DNA of 64,000 nt from Adiantum capillus-veneris (GCA_014529385.2 CM043960.1:73631410-73695409), one strand, 5' to 3'. Counted from the first letter of the stretch, positions 36,122 through 49,375 are shown. Translations and numbers: made by a program. The notes: a model not told the origin generated them from the letters alone.

Positions 36122-38304
36122 GGACCCCTTTCTTCACAAATTGGACAGACTCGGAGCCTTGACACTCTCTCTCTCATCTAGAGAGAACGCTACGCAGAAA
36201 TCACTAGAGATTAAGCTATAGTCGATTAACGGAAACGATAATTAGCCTAATCCTTCTTAATTAGCAAGGTTAGATTATTCTATTTTGTTAATAAATCAAA
36301 GATTAGGCCTATGTATACTCATAAACCCTCTCTTAATTAATTATGCTCTGCTGATTGTTGTAATTAAGGTTGGTAATGTTAAGCTAATTAATTATCCTAT
36401 CATATTAGGACTGAAATTAGCCAAATTAACCATGAATTAGTGAAAAATATATTAATTAAGATTAGATTAAGTTGAGGTAATTATCAGAGCTACATTAGAT
36501 ATTCATTAAGCTGGAAAAAGTATCCTATAATTGTATGAATAATTTTCCTAATTAATTAGACAAAATTACACTGTTTTTTAGAGAAAAGTAAAGGGAAAAA
36601 TAATCAAATTGATTCAAAAGGCTTTGAGCTATTTATCAATGGTTAAATATACATTAAGGAACCCGTGATAATTAGGAGAGGCTCAAAAAATTAATTTACC
36701 TAATTACTTTAGCAAAAATACTATGTTTTTAAGAGAAATTAAATAAGGGAAATTAGTAAATTGATTTTAAATGCTTTGAGTTATTTACTGGTAGTTTATT
36801 ATGCATTATGGAACCAATGATATTTAATACAAGCTCAGATAATTAATTTACCTAATTACTTTAAGATAAATACTCTGTTCTTAAGACAAATTAAATAAGG
36901 GAAATTAGTAAATTGATTTCAAATGCTTGGATTTATTTATCAGTGGTTAAATATGTGTTAGAAACTCATGATAATTAGGAGAAGCTTAGATAATTAATTT
37001 ACCTAATTACTTTAGTAGAAATACTCTGATTTTAGGACAACTTAAATAGGGGAGATTAGCAAATAGATTCAAATTGAATTGAGTTATTTTTCGGGGAATA
37101 ACTACATGTTAGATAACCTTCGATGATTAGGATAAGCTCAGATAATTAATTTATCTAATTACTTTAGCAAAAATACTTTGTTTTTAGGACTAAATAAATA
37201 GGGGAAATTAGCAAATGGATTCAAATTGAATTGAGTTATTTATCAGAGGTTAATTACATGTTAGAAAACCTGTGATAATTAGGATAAGATCATATATTTG
37301 ATTTGTCTAATTACTTTAGAAAAAATACTCTAATTATTTTGGACACATTAAATAGGGAAAATTAGCAAAAGAATTCAAATTGAATTCAGTTATTTATCAG
37401 AGGTTAATTACATGTTAGGAAACCCGTGCTAATTAGAAAAATCTCAGATAGTTAATTTATCTAATTAATTTATCAAAAATACTTTGTTGTTAGGACAAAT
37501 TAAATAGGGAAATTAGTAAATAGATTCACAATGACTTGAGGTATTTATCAACGGTTAATACTACCGTAGGGAACCTCTGATATTTATATGAAGCTCAGTT
37601 AGTTAGTTTACGTAATTATCCCACTAAAATTAGATTATTTTTAGGTGAAAATAAATAAGGAAATATAGTAAATTAATCCAAAATCCTTTGATATTAATAT
37701 CAGAGGTAGAACACACCTTGGAAAATCCATGATAAATACCCCAACCGCAGATAAATAGTTTAGGTATTTATCTTCAATAAAAGTATCCAATTTTGCGTAT
37801 AAAATAGACAAAGAAAATTAGTAAACGAATTTATCTAATTAGCAAATAAATACCTGAGGTCCAAATTCACTATTCAAGGGTGGGAAAATTACCTTAGCAT
37901 ATATGGATGGTATAATAAATTACTATTAGTAAAATTTTCCCTAATTTAGATCATAAGTATAGGAGGAAAAGGTTATTAATCAAATTTATGAAAATTACTA
38001 AAGATATAATATATTCAATTACAATTTAGGGAAAGTAACCCATTAGCAGATAGAAATTTATAATTTACTAAGGTTAAAATGTAAGATAGACTAAGGAGAA
38101 ACCTAGTTAAAGGACTTCCCAAATTAAATGGTAATTATGGGAAATTACTTATAGCATAAATAAGTTACAAGAGGAATATCTCATCAAATTGACTATTAAA
38201 GATACCTACTTACTCCAAAAATCCTGATTTTTGGGTAAACAAGGAAAAAGAAGATTATTCAATTAAACTTCTAATGGATTAAGTCTTTTTATAAGGATGT
38301 CGAC

Positions 38305-38514
38305 ATGGCTCCAAAGAGAACAAGGGGAAATCTTCTTACTGAGGAAGAGGATGTTAGCAATAAGCGAAACAAAGCCACTAATGTCCATGAGGCTAGGCCT
38401 AGCCATAGGCCGACTAAGGAAAGTTTGCAGGCTCCAGCCCAGCAACAGATGGCAGAGCAGTCCCAGGTGGATTTCTATTTTGTTCACTTAAAATATTTTA
38501 AAGTTCATTTTTAA
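38305..38514 (+). CDS. Small ORF inside the LARD 3' LTR
   Basis: Second copy of the 69-codon frame at 30713-30922, with the same start, stop and length and a modest number of substitutions. Unknown function; probably not expressed from this position. Confidence 0.35.
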   Translation: MAPKRTRGNLLTEEEDVSNKRNKATNVHEARPSHRPTKESLQAPAQQQMAEQSQVDFYFVHLKYFKVHF

Positions 38515-39557
38515 GTTAGCATTGCATATGTAAAGTTAGAAAGGATAAACTGGCTGAAACAGACGGTAACTTCCAACGTGCATTTGTTTATAATGTAGGA
38601 AAGAATTATTTGGGTTAAAGCTGGTTGAAATAGGAAAGATATGATTGATCATCCTTAAGACAGCTTGTCTCAAGACACCTCCGACTCCTTAGTATAAATT
38701 GATGATAATGATTGGCTTTCTAGCCACCGATAAGTCGGTTACCCCCATGAACGATGAGTTTCTACTCCGTGTCATGTCTTGATGTTTCAACATAAGTTAG
38801 GATACCATTTTTTTTATTCTAGGGGAGCCGCCCGGTTGTATGGGCAACTAGGCACCCGGAACCTTGGGTAGGGGTTCATCCACTCCGAATTTGAATAAGG
38901 AATGGGTGCCGTTTTTCACCCTTAGGTGGTCTTGAGACTAGAAGTGTATTGGTCATGGTTATTATGGATAATGTTTTGATTGACAGTACCCTGTCTTAAG
39001 TTTAAAGATGTCTGTTTTCTAAAAAAATGCTTTCAATGCTGTCTTCAAGGAATTATTGTGATGGAACACTAAAAGAAACCATTATTTTAAATGTTAAAAC
39101 AATGTGATAGTAAGATAAATGAATCTTGTATGTGTGCGGGGTGGTAAGTGGGGATTGAGTAAGGTTGTCAATCATGGACGGGTGGACCTGATTAGTCAGG
39201 TAACTATCCATCCCTACGCACTAAAACATTTAGAAAACTTCTTCACTTGGAATAGGAGTCCACCAGTGGGCTGTGCCCTCACATCTGTTAGAGGGAAAAC
39301 AATGCTGGTTGAGGATACCTTGCCCAATTGTGGCAGTTATAGGGCCGAAATAGTTTTTTGGACTTTTCATACGTTATCTCGTTTTTGCTGCAAGACAGGA
39401 CTAGGTCTTCTTCTAAGGCTATAGACCCAAGCCATTGTCAATGGTAAAGGTCTATTCCTTGGATTTTTCTTGTTTAGAGACTCTGATTTTTATTAGACCT
39501 AGAGACCTGTCAAGGATTCCATCCCGATCTTGGTATTGGCGGGTTGGGGACCTTACA

Positions 39558-39790
39558 AAATTTCTTTTGGTCTAATGAGCTATCACAAGTAGTAATGAAG
39601 ATCAAGCAATTTTACTGGAATCTTCCTCCCCTCAACATCCCTATTTATAAACCTCTTATGGTTTATTCTGATGCCTCCAAAGAAGCATGGGGAGGTATTC
39701 TTTGCAAAGATCATAAAGGAACCCCCATCATTTGCCGATGGGCTTCAGGGTGCTTCAAGGATGCAGAGGTCCGGTACCAATCTTTAGAGT
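39558..39790 (+). pseudogene. Caulimovirid RNase H start (block 9)
   Basis: It continues RT block 8 in the right order after the LARD. The Y-S-D-A-S-K-E-A-W-G-G RNase H motif lies at 39662-39694. It ends about 30 codons later, where the array flips to inverted RT. Confidence 0.85.
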
Positions 39791-40430
39791 ATACCAAGAT
39801 ATCATCAATATAGATAAGTAGAAATTCTTTACAATCTGCAAATAGAATATCTATCCGATCCTGACAGAGAGAAGAAGCTGGCTTCAGACCCATAGGAAGC
39901 ACATTCCACTCGTACATACCTTAGGGGACAACAAAACTGGTCTTGTATTTGTCCTGAGGCTTATGATCTTGAACTGCCAGAAGCCACTCTTTAGGTCAAA
40001 TTTTAAAAAAACCCGACAATTTTTAATCCTTTGTAGCAATTCGTCTTTTAGGGGCAAAGGAAATATTTTGTGTTCTAGCCAGTCATTGATAGGTTTTTAA
40101 TTAATCATCTATCTCTTTTTTTCTCTTTTCTATTCAGAGTGATTATTTACATAAAATGCATGACATGTGAATTCATTGTTGGGGATGGAGAAATTAATCC
40201 ATCTGCAAGAAGATGATCAATCTACTCACGACATAACTTAGTGTCCTCTAGAGACATACCAGGATGTGTGGCCTTAAGTCCTATTGGCTTAGGGTCACCA
40301 GGCAAAGAGATCCAATATTCTTCTCTATCCCAAAAGGCCAATGGGTTGTCACTTGTTTGTTGTGCCAGTTGAGAAGCAATCTGCTCAAGTTGGTTAGAGT
40401 ATTTTATCCTTTCATCAGCAAACCATTGTG
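39791..40430 (-). pseudogene. Caulimovirid reverse transcriptase, inverted (block 10)
   Basis: On the minus strand this runs from the linker (40430) through N-Y-K-P-I-N near 40105 and F-D-L-K-S-G-F-W near 39990 to Y-I-D-D near 39805, with frameshifts. It forms a fold-back partner to block 8. Confidence 0.8.
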
Positions 40431-41460
40431 ATAGTGTTTATAGATTATGATTAACCATGTGAGGTATCACTAGCAAATTTTGAGTGCTTAGGAGGATTGC
40501 CTAGAATTTGTGGCTGGAGTTTCGAAAAGGCCTTAATGCTTCTTGTATAGGAGCCCTACTTGACACTAGGCATAGAAACTTACCTGACTAGACAATTAGT
40601 GTCTTGCAAGGAAGCTTGTCTAATGAGCCAATCTACATAGAATGTTTTCCTAACTTTCCTTGTAGTCTGACTGACAAATATCTTGATGAGGTGATCTCTC
40701 TCCTCATTAAAACACATGGTTTAGATCTGAAACATAACTCTGACCATCTTTAGATAGCATATTGCATGATACTCTGCACTATCAATACTTGTCTACCTTC
40801 AGTATATAACTATGGGTATTTGCGAGATAATGATTCTCAAATCCGCGGTCAGAATATTGTTACAAACATGGATGATAAAACCTTGGGCCATTTTCCTCAA
40901 ATGGTCAATTGGCAGGAAGTTGAATTCCCTGCAGAATGGAAATTGGACATCTTTAAAACTCTCCTCATGAATTACAACATCCAGTAGCTTTAAACATTCA
41001 ACAGCTTGGATCTACTGCACACTACAAACTCTTAGGCAGATCCAAATCCACAAAAGAGATAGCTTCTTTCATTGAGAAACTAGTGTACTAGAGGTCCTTT
41101 CGATCATCTAAATATCCAACGAGTCAAGCCTCTGCTTCCACTTCTCATTGGCGCCATTCTCCTCCAGGATTAGCATGTATTCATCTAGAAACCTACAAAG
41201 ATTATGAAGGGCTGTTTTGGTGTAAACTTTGTAACCGCATCATGGCCTCTGAATTTGTCTAATGGTATTGAGATCCTTACAACGGTAGGAGTTGACAACG
41301 AGGATCTTACTCACAGTTTTTCTTATATTGTCCTGTCTTTGAATACTCGACTGCAACCTTTAGAATCAACTTCTAAATGGCATACCAATGCCCTGAAAGA
41401 GATTGCATTCCTGCAATATTAGGTACTCTCTAAGATTTCTCTTACCACTTCCCACATCTT
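40431..41460 (+). pseudogene. Caulimovirid leader and movement protein (block 11)
   Basis: About 95 bp of viral leader (matching the minus-strand leader at 17730-17810) is joined by an internal deletion to MP at about 40527. MP continues with L-D-T-R-H-R near 40560 and an open piece 40766-40987, to the Ser/His-rich tail near 41160. It is broken by several stops. Confidence 0.8.
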
Positions 41461-42930
41461 TTTTCCCCCGGGCGATATCTACATTTTCTTTCGACAAAGG
41501 CAAAGCACTAGTAAGTGATATACAGCAAATAGCCTTGCAACAAGCCATTAATTTTGGTGGTGGTTGGCAACATAAATATTTTCCTCGCATGTTTTCCATA
41601 GTGTTATAATAACCTGTGATTACTTATGTCTCTAGGTTCCCTCCAGACATCTCGCCTTTTATGACATAAGACATTGAAGATGGGTTTAATCCCTATCACT
41701 GTTGAGGAAGAGATGCTGAAATACAACCATGGTAGCAAAGGCAGGCAATGGGAGAAGTAGTCAAAGCCATTCTACCTAAAGACATGTAATGGACAATTTT
41801 TCAAGATGATAGTTGCGTTGAATATAAAGAGCAGGGATTGGATGAACTGTATATAGTCATTCCTCACATATTCCTAGCTCCAGAAGAATCTTCTGATAAT
41901 ACTTCAAACATTTGTACTGAAGATGAAATTCAAATTCTGAATCCAGTCAAAATGCAGAAAGAGGATGTCCAGATTGAAACTCCTTCATCATCCTCTTCTA
42001 TGACTCTAAAAAGAGTTTCCAAGATTGGAGATATGACCATTCTTGACATTGATGGATTAAACAAGGATCAGGTATGAAAATTCTTTGAATTCATCTATAA
42101 TTTTTCACACTACAAAATCCATTACAAAGACTTGACGCAAAGGCAATCAATGTCTATGATCATAGAAGGACTCCAAGGCATGCTCAGAGCATGGTGGGAT
42201 GATCTAAGTGCAGATAGCAAAGCCTACATTATGCAAGGAGGTCCTGATGGTCATGAAAACTTTGACAATGTTATTTCTTTGTTCTTTGCATCTTTAGTCA
42301 TGATGTTCCTTGGATCCAACAACAAGATTCAACAAAGGAACAAAGAAGCCTTCTTCAGAAGCAAGCTATGTGACTTAACTCAGATTAAAAAATATCAGCA
42401 ACATATGACTCATTTGATGTACCAGTTCCCTGGCGGATACTTCAAATCAAAATACAAGCAGTATTATCTAAATTCTTTCCCATAATCATTTGCAAATTTA
42501 GTAAAAGAAATAATAAAAGCAGTTGGTTTACATCTAGACAAAAACATTTCCATAGCTCAGATAAATGCTTTCATTGATGAAGTCACTGACCTGGAATGTG
42601 CCAGAATCAGGATGAAGAAGGATATCAAGCAAGTGAAAGGATTTAGCTCACATTTCTCTGACAAGGAAACAAAGGTCAAGACCTTTGGCTGCAGAGATAA
42701 AAGTAAATGCAATTGCAGGGTTAAGCCCGGACAAAACAAATATGGAAAAAGATTCAAAGTAGCATGCCGCAAGCGCAAGCTAAGCAAAGAGGAAAGAAAG
42801 CAAATCAAGTGCTACATTTGCAACAAGCAGGGACATATCACCCTAGAATGTCTTCAAAGGAAAAGAAAAATTGGAAATGCAATGCTAAAAGATAAATATG
42901 AATATGAGGTAATCTAGTGCAATACTCTGC
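41461..42930 (+). pseudogene. Caulimovirid coat protein (block 11)
   Basis: Open pieces are 41838-42077 (acidic region), 42132-42485 (capsid core) and 42612-42917 (basic tract and knuckle). The CX2CX4HX4C knuckle is at about 42809-42850 and all four ligands are present. A TAA at 42483-42485 and a TGA at 42075-42077 break the frame. It is the best-preserved CP end in the array. Confidence 0.83.
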
Positions 42931-43922
42931 AACATAACGACATTCCAATTGCTGAATATGCAGAGTATGAGGCAGATCAAGAACAATCTGAAGATGATTC
43001 AACATCGACTTCATCACATGATATTGAAATGGCAAATTTCTCTAACGATAGTGAGCTAAGGTTAACCAATATGGTGAAGAAACCTTTTTCATTCCCACAA
43101 AAAAAAAGGTATGTTCCATCATCTACATCAAGCTCTAGCCATTACTCTTCTGATGAAGCAGAATCGTGGAAACAAGAGCAACATCCTTTAAAGCTTAATC
43201 TATCTCACAAGGAGCAACAAAAGTATACTCCACTGCCCCTGTTCAAAAATATGGTTGAGCAAGGCAAGACCATTTCTCAACAAGAAGAATGGAATAAATT
43301 TATGCATCCAAGACTTAGGCCTACCACAATAAATCAAATGCAAGAAGTGATGCATAACTATGAAGGTCAAATTCATCCTCGCAATCAAATCCCTACTTTG
43401 ACAGTCCATCCAGAGCCTCTGCATCTGCTTTACATCCGATAAAGGAAGCAGCTAACTACATTCAAATCTCTAGTAAGAATGACAAAGCCATCCAACATGT
43501 AAGCAGTAAATGTGAACAACTCTAGCATTAGTTGCTATCTGTTCAATCCCAACTTGCAGCTTCTACTGAAGCCAAAGTAGATCTTGTCTATGGAATGGCC
43601 CAAAACTTTTCTGAACTTGCTGCATTGCCACAAATTTCTAATGAACCCACAACCTACAGTATCCACGAATGCAATATCAATGGATGCCATATCCTTCAGT
43701 TCAGTGCTACCTATAATAGAGCATACTATTCTCAGGTATGGCTTAAATATCCTCAAGAACAATTCTTTCAATTGGATGCTCTTTGGGATTCTGGATCTAT
43801 TATTTCCTATATCAACCAAGAATTTGGTTCGAGCACATCTTGTCCAAAGTCTGTCTTATGCATGCTAATGCTGGAGGAGAATGGCGTCGATGAGAAGTTG
43901 AAGCAGAGGCTTGACTAGTTAG
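42931..43922 (+). pseudogene. Caulimovirid linker and protease (block 11)
   Basis: The linker is open over 43029-43442 and the protease over 43532-43918. The active site reads D-S-G near 43787-43795; this is the only one of the three PR copies with the expected Ser. It ends at the same stop and junction with inverted MP as block 6. Confidence 0.82.
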
Positions 43923-44370
43923 ATATTCAGATGATCCAAAGGCCCTCTGGTATACCGATTTCTCAATGAAAGAAGTTATCTCTTTTCTGGATTTGGATCT
44001 GCTTAAGAGTTTGTACTATGCAGTAGATCTAAGTTGTTGAATGTTTAAAGCTATTGGATGTTGTAATTCATTGAGCAGAGTTTAAGAGATATCCAATTTC
44101 CATTCTACAGAGAATTCAACTTCCTGCCAATTAACCATTTCAGGCAGACTGCCCAAAGTTGTATCATCCACCTTTGTAACAATATTCTGACCACGGATTT
44201 GAGAATCATTATCCCGCAAATACCCGGAGTTATATACTAAAGGTAGAAAAGTATTGATAGTGCAAATTATCATGCAATAGGCTATTTGAAGATGCTCAGA
44301 GTTATGTTTCACATCTAAACCATGTGTTTCAATGAGGAGAGAGATCACCTCATCAAAATATTTTTCAGTC
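43923..44370 (-). pseudogene. Caulimovirid MP, inverted, left part (block 12a)
   Basis: On the minus strand this is the MP C-terminal half, open over 44082-44348. Gypsy C interrupts it at CAGTC; the upstream half resumes at 58693. The uninterrupted sequence is seen in block 1 near 17120. Confidence 0.85.
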
Positions 44371-44532
44371 AGTTATTGAGGCATAGGGGAGTGGAAATAG
44401 CAACTTAATTAACCATAAAAGCCTTACATCATCATTTCGTAGAATCCAAATAGTTTCAGTACTTGAACGGGTTCAGAACAGAATCAGGAACTGAAGGAAA
44501 ACTAGAGATTGAATACACATAGAAGCATAGAG
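44371..44532 (-). repeat. 3' LTR of gypsy C, outer part
   Basis: This matches 58353-58515. Its last ~62 bp (44470-44532) are repeated at 51031-51092, flanking the inserted U repeat. Confidence 0.85.
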
Positions 44533-44770
44533 AGAGAGAGAGTATGTGTGTTCTTTGTATGTCGACAATTGGACCGACGGCCTTGTTGTGTTAAACTCCT
44601 CATGCATATGTGTTTCCAGAGGACATGTCGACAACGAAAACAATATCAAGAGGGCACCTATGTAGATCATGGTAGCCTGCACTTGTGTTAGATGTTGTGC
44701 ACAGTAGACGAGGCAGGCACATGTTTGAACGTTCGGGGTGGCCAATCGCTCTGTGCGTTGATGTGCAGAG

Positions 44771-44997
44771 TGTTGGAATTAGGGTTGCAGAGAAACACAC
44801 ATAGCTTGGAGAAGATGAAGGAAGATCAAGGCACACAATAGAGAGTGTGTTACTTAGTGTGCAATGGAAAGATAGATAGCCCTAGAGTGATGGGTGTATA
44901 TACAATACACAGGGGGAAAAACCTCCTAAAGAGGGAAAAAATACCCCAGCGGTCCTAGTGTGTTCACACACATTACTACCACATGTATATGGTAGCA
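44771..44997 (-). repeat. Copia 3' LTR (227 bp)
   Basis: Minus strand TGCTACCATA to TTCCAACA. Adjacent 44998-45006 is purine-rich on the minus strand (GGGGGG core), the polypurine tract. Confidence 0.93.
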
Positions 44998-45072
44998 AAT
45001 CCCCCCTGGAGTGAGGCGGTGAACGAGAGATGGCAAATGAGCAAAGGGAAGTGCCATGCCCTGAGGACATGA

Positions 45073-45834
45073 TCATTCCACAAACGGGAGTAAGCCCAAA
45101 GCTTTGCGGAAAGCTTCAAGCTTCTCACAAGACAATGCCTTTGTGAAAAGATCTGCAAGGTTGTCCTGTGTTGGCACATAAGCCAAGTTGATCTCTCCTG
45201 CGGAGAGCCTCTCCCTAACATAGTGGTAATGCACCTCAATGTGCTTTGTGCGAGCATGAAAAACTGGGTTCCTCGCAACTGCCAATGCGCTTTGGTTGTC
45301 AGTGTAGATAGTGTTGGCAGTGTCCTGTCCAACACGCAAATCAGCCATAAGGCGTCTGAGCCATACACACTCAACCATAGCTATGAAGACTGCCTTGTAC
45401 TCAGCCTCACAAGTCAAAGTGGCCACAGTAGGTTGCTTCTTGCTCAACCATGATATACATGAACTACCAAGCATGAAACAAAAACCACTTGTGGACCCTT
45501 GCGTGTCAAAACACCTAGCCCAATTTGAGTCCAAAAAAGCATGTAAGTCTAGCGTCAATGATCCTCCCTTGGGATAAAACAAGCCAAGATGTAAAGTGCC
45601 ACTAAGGTATCGGAAAATCCTCTTGACAGTGTGCCAATGCTTAGACCCTGGGCTATGCATAAATCTGCTGACCTATGAGACTGCAAATTGAATATCCGGC
45701 CTCGTGTTTCATACATAAATGAGGCAACCAACAATAGTTTGGTAAAGAGTGACATCAGCAGGATTGCTAGCATTATGTAGACTCAATTTCAAACCTGTTT
45801 TCATGGGAGTGGCAATAGGTTTGCAATCCTTAAG
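45073..45834 (-). pseudogene. Copia RT end and RNase H
   Basis: Same frame as the RT piece, with a stop at the 45835 boundary and another near 45661. RNase H is visible from about 45430: E-A-E-Y near 45395, T-D-N-Q-S-A-L near 45290, H-I-E-V-H-Y near 45225 and D-x-L-A-D-L-F-T-K near 45140. It ends about 75 bp before the 3' LTR. Confidence 0.88.
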
Positions 45835-47436
45835 TCAAAACTTACATAGCAATGTCTCTATGTAACTTTTCTGACACAAGGCAATACCACCATCACACTG
45901 CTTAAACTGTATGCCCAAATAATGATGCAACATCCCCAAATCTTTCATCATGAAAGTAGCATTCAAATCAGCCTTAAATTCAGCAACATGTCTCTCATTT
46001 GGTCTAGTGATCAGCAAATCATCAACATAAAGTACCACAATGAGAAATACATCATCCTCACGCTTTACATACAATGTGCTTTCTGTTGGACTGTTACGAA
46101 AGCCTCGTTTAACCAAATGAGTGTCATTTTTCTCATACCAAGCATGAGGAGATTGCTTCAACCCATACAAATCCTTCTTACATCTGCACACTTTGTCCTC
46201 TTGTCCTTTTATGAAAAAACCGTGAGGCTGCATTACATAAACTTCTTCAAATATGTCACCATTCAAGAAAGCAGTAACAATGTCTGATTGATGTACATCC
46301 CAACCAAAATGAGCTGCCAATCCACATAGAAAACGCACAGTAGTCATATGAAAAGTGGGAGCAAAAGTCTCTTCATAATCAATGCCCTTTTGTTGTGCAT
46401 AACCCTTTGCAACAAGTCGAGCCTTATGGCGATCAATCTCACCATCCGGCTTGCGTTTCAACTTGTAAACCCACTTCTTACCAATGGCATTTTTGCAAGG
46501 AGGCAAATCGCATAAAGTCCATGTGTCATTTTCTATAAGTGCATCATATTTTGATTGCATGACAGCCATCCAATTTTTTGAATTCTGTGCTTCATCAAAA
46601 GAGAGAGGCTCCTCGACATCATGTAAGCTAGACATAGCCAATGCATAACAATCTGATCCATAAGATGCATGGCGAGAGCCTGAACGAGTACGACTAGACA
46701 AAGGTGCATCCAATTTACTGTCACGCAAAGTGTGCACCAGCCATTTTGGCATACCTCTAGCCTGCTCATTTTCAGCCCTTTCCTCATCAAGTACATCATG
46801 TACATCTGCATCAGTAATAGGCTGATCTAAAACATTTGCAGAAACCCCCATAGGCTGTACATTTGCCTCATTGGAACTTACATTCGTATTTCCACCACAG
46901 AAAAGAGGCAACAAAGTGTCATAAATGTCCTGTGAGCTTACATTACTGTCTCTAGTACATGAAAGCAAGGGCTGAACAGAATCTTCCACAAACACTACAT
47001 CTCGAGAAACCAGAATACGTTTTGTTTGCAGATGATACAACCTATAACCTTTGATTTCATCACTATAACCAACAAAAATACATTTGACAGCCTTATCATC
47101 CAATTTTCTGCGCTGCACTTGTGGCACCAAAGCATATGCCAAACAGTCAAAAACACGCATGTGCTCAATAGAAGGCTTTCTATCATGCCATGCTTCATAT
47201 GGAGTAATAGACTGCAAAGCTTTCGTAGGACACCTATTAAGTACATAAGTGGCACACATGATGGCCTCAAGCCAAAAAGAATGCGGCAAAGCTTGACTTT
47301 TGACCATACATCGTGCCATTCCCGTCAGTGACCTGTTTTTCCTCTCAGCAACACCATTTTGCTGAGGTGTATAAGGCACTGTACATTGGTGTTTTATCCC
47401 ATGACTAGCCAGAAATGGATTAAATTCATGAGACAT
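45835..47436 (-). pseudogene. Copia integrase C-terminal half and reverse transcriptase
   Basis: 533 codons open. Integrase: P-Y-T-P-Q-Q-N-G-V-A-E-R-K-N near 47370-47330 (catalytic Glu). RT: K-W-V-Y-K-L-K near 46460, H-K-A-R-L-V-A-K-G near 46420, Q-S-D-I-V-T-A-F-L-N-G near 46275, L-Y-G-L-K-Q-S near 46165 and L-Y-V-D-D-L near 46030 (catalytic Y-V-D-D). It ends at a TGA that probably replaced a sense codon. Confidence 0.92.
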
Positions 47437-48270
47437 ATACTCCCCCCCTTAATCTGAACGGAGGGTGCCCATAGTACATTTTGAGAAATTTTCAGCCATA
47501 GCCAGAAATTGTTTGAAGCACATAAAAACTTTGGACTTTGCTTTAAGCGGAAATACCCATGCATGCGTGGAGTAATCATCAATGAAAGTCATGAATTACA
47601 GGTAATTGCCCAAGGACGGAGTTTGCATGGGCCCACAAACATCACTATGCACAAGCTGCAACCTGCATGTGGCCCTAACTGAACCATCCTTTGGAAACTT
47701 AGAACGCTGCATTTTACCCAGAATACAGCCTTCATAAACATGTTTGACAGCTGCTTCAAGAGGCGGCAAAGAAGCAACCATATCAGATTTCTGCAAACGC
47801 AGCAAACTGGCAAAATTCAGATGACCAAAACGTGCATGCCAAAGTTTTGCATTTGAAATATCCCTTGAATTTGCAACTGCATTTGCAAAATTTTGTCCAC
47901 ACTTGTCATACAAAGTGATCTTATACAGCCCACAACACAAAAGCCCTGATGCAACAATTTCATCACCAAAACTAAGATCATGAACTGTACATCTGTCATC
48001 CACAAATTTGACTACAAGTCCAAGTCTAGCAAGTGCGGACAAGAGATTCTTCTTGATCCCAGGTACATAAAGTGCATCAACAAGTGTGAAGGAGCTGCCA
48101 TTAGCGGCAGTGAGCACAATCTTTCCAACTCCCTAAACTCGATAAGAGGCGTTGTTGGCACAAGTGACTGAATTCCCATGAGGGACAGACTCGAGAGAGG
48201 TAAACAATTCACGATGTGAGGTAATGTGCTTTGTAGCACCACTGTCGAAATACCACACATGTGAATCTGC
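47437..48270 (-). pseudogene. Copia protease, GAG-pre-integrase and integrase N-terminal half
   Basis: Protease: W-Y-F-D-S-G-A-T at about 48232-48256. GAG-pre-integrase: L-W-H-A-R-F-G-H-L near 47850, then an H-H-C-C-type region with C-x-L-G-K near 47725 and H-S-D-V-C-G-P near 47640. A stop near 47595 and several between 47440 and 47590 interrupt the integrase core. It lies in the same reading frame as the RT piece. Confidence 0.87.
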
Positions 48271-48459
48271 AGCAACTGACAAGCATGCATCATGGACAAC
48301 AGGATTGTAAGTGCACTCTGTGCTAAAAGCCTATTCAGCATCAACATCAGCATTACAGTCTCCTTTCACAAAAGACTCAACAATGGATGCATTTGTAGTG
48401 GAACCAGCATTTGCAGTGGAACCAGCATTTGCAGTGGAACCACCCTTTGTCTTCTAAGC

Positions 48460-49375
48460 CTCTTTGGCCTTCAACTTAGGACACGACTTGATCAAGTGAT
48501 CATTGGATTTACAATAATGGCAACGCATCTTCTTTTGCCCTTATCACCAGAATTTCCAGACGAATTGCTGCTAGCAAAAGCATTAGGAACAGAACTTTTG
48601 CCACTCGCAGCAAAACCATAAGAAGTGGCTGCATTGTTGTTACCACCCTTTCTTTGAGAAGCAATAAAATCCTGTTCAACTGCATGCTGTCTAGTCCTGT
48701 TTTTTCTGGAAAATGACTCTTGCAACAAACAGCAATGTGCATAATGCATCAAACTTGACAACTTCTAGATTTCCTTGGGTCATAAGTCTCCAAGTACTAG
48801 CAAAAGTCTGGCAAGAATCTGGTAAGGCATCAAGAAGTGCCTGCACAAGGAAACTGTCTAAAATGACTTCACCTACAGAAATAAGTTGCTCATTGATATC
48901 CTTGACACCAGCAAGAAAAGTGTCCATATCATCTTCCTCATGCATAATCTTCGACTCCAGCTCTTTACGCAGCAAAGCAATTTTAGCCTCATTGCGGCTT
49001 GCATAAAGACCTGCTAGAATATCCCAAGCCTGTTTTGCAGATTTTGCTGAACGGATGTGAGGAACAATGGTGCGCTTCATAGACAATGCAATCAATGCAT
49101 GAGCCTGCGCATCCTTAACATCCCAATGAGCTTGTTCTGCCGTAGGCAAAACAACTCTTAACAGCTGCAATCCTTGCAGCAAGACCTGCAACATCCTCAA
49201 CATCGCCTACATCTTGAGAACCAGGACGTACATCAATGCCCTTCACAATGTTCCAGACGCCCTTTGACACAAGAACATGTTGCATCATATAAGCCCACAT
49301 AGGGTAGTTGTCCCCATCCAACCTGTTCTCAGTAGCAAACATCTTGAACACATCTGTGTTGTTGTTGTCAGCCAT
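48460..49375 (-). pseudogene. Copia gag
   Basis: The start codon is at 49373-49375, beginning M-A-D-N-N-N. A UBN2-type gag domain spans 48710-49330. A frameshift near 49150-49200 separates the first ~70 codons from the rest. The zinc knuckle C-H-Y-C-K-S-N-D-H-L-I-K-S-C is at about 48485-48530 in a frame shifted from the upstream part. Confidence 0.85.

Larger units (their letters stand above)
28054..39557 (+). mobile_element. LARD/TR-GAG-like non-autonomous LTR retrotransposon (11.5 kb)
   Basis: It has two ~3.9-kb LTRs (28054-31976 and 35621-39557) bounded by the inverted repeat TGTAAGG...CCTTACA. A tRNA-iMet-like primer site lies 2 bp after the 5' LTR, and a 5-bp TSD (AAATT) flanks the element. 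The 3.6-kb interior holds only a decayed gag with a zinc knuckle; no RT, RNase H or integrase can be found. Such elements depend on enzymes from autonomous relatives. The interior also carries a TIR element (33567-34887). It sits between RT and RH of the caulimovirid. Confidence 0.93.
35621..39557 (+). repeat. 3' LTR of LARD (3937 bp)
   Basis: It starts TGTAAGG and ends CCTTACA and is followed by TSD AAATT. It retains TATAAATA at 36114-36121. The 152-bp array spans about 36510-37730, with landmarks near 36665, 36818, 36969, 37122, 37273, 37427 and 37578. Confidence 0.92.
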
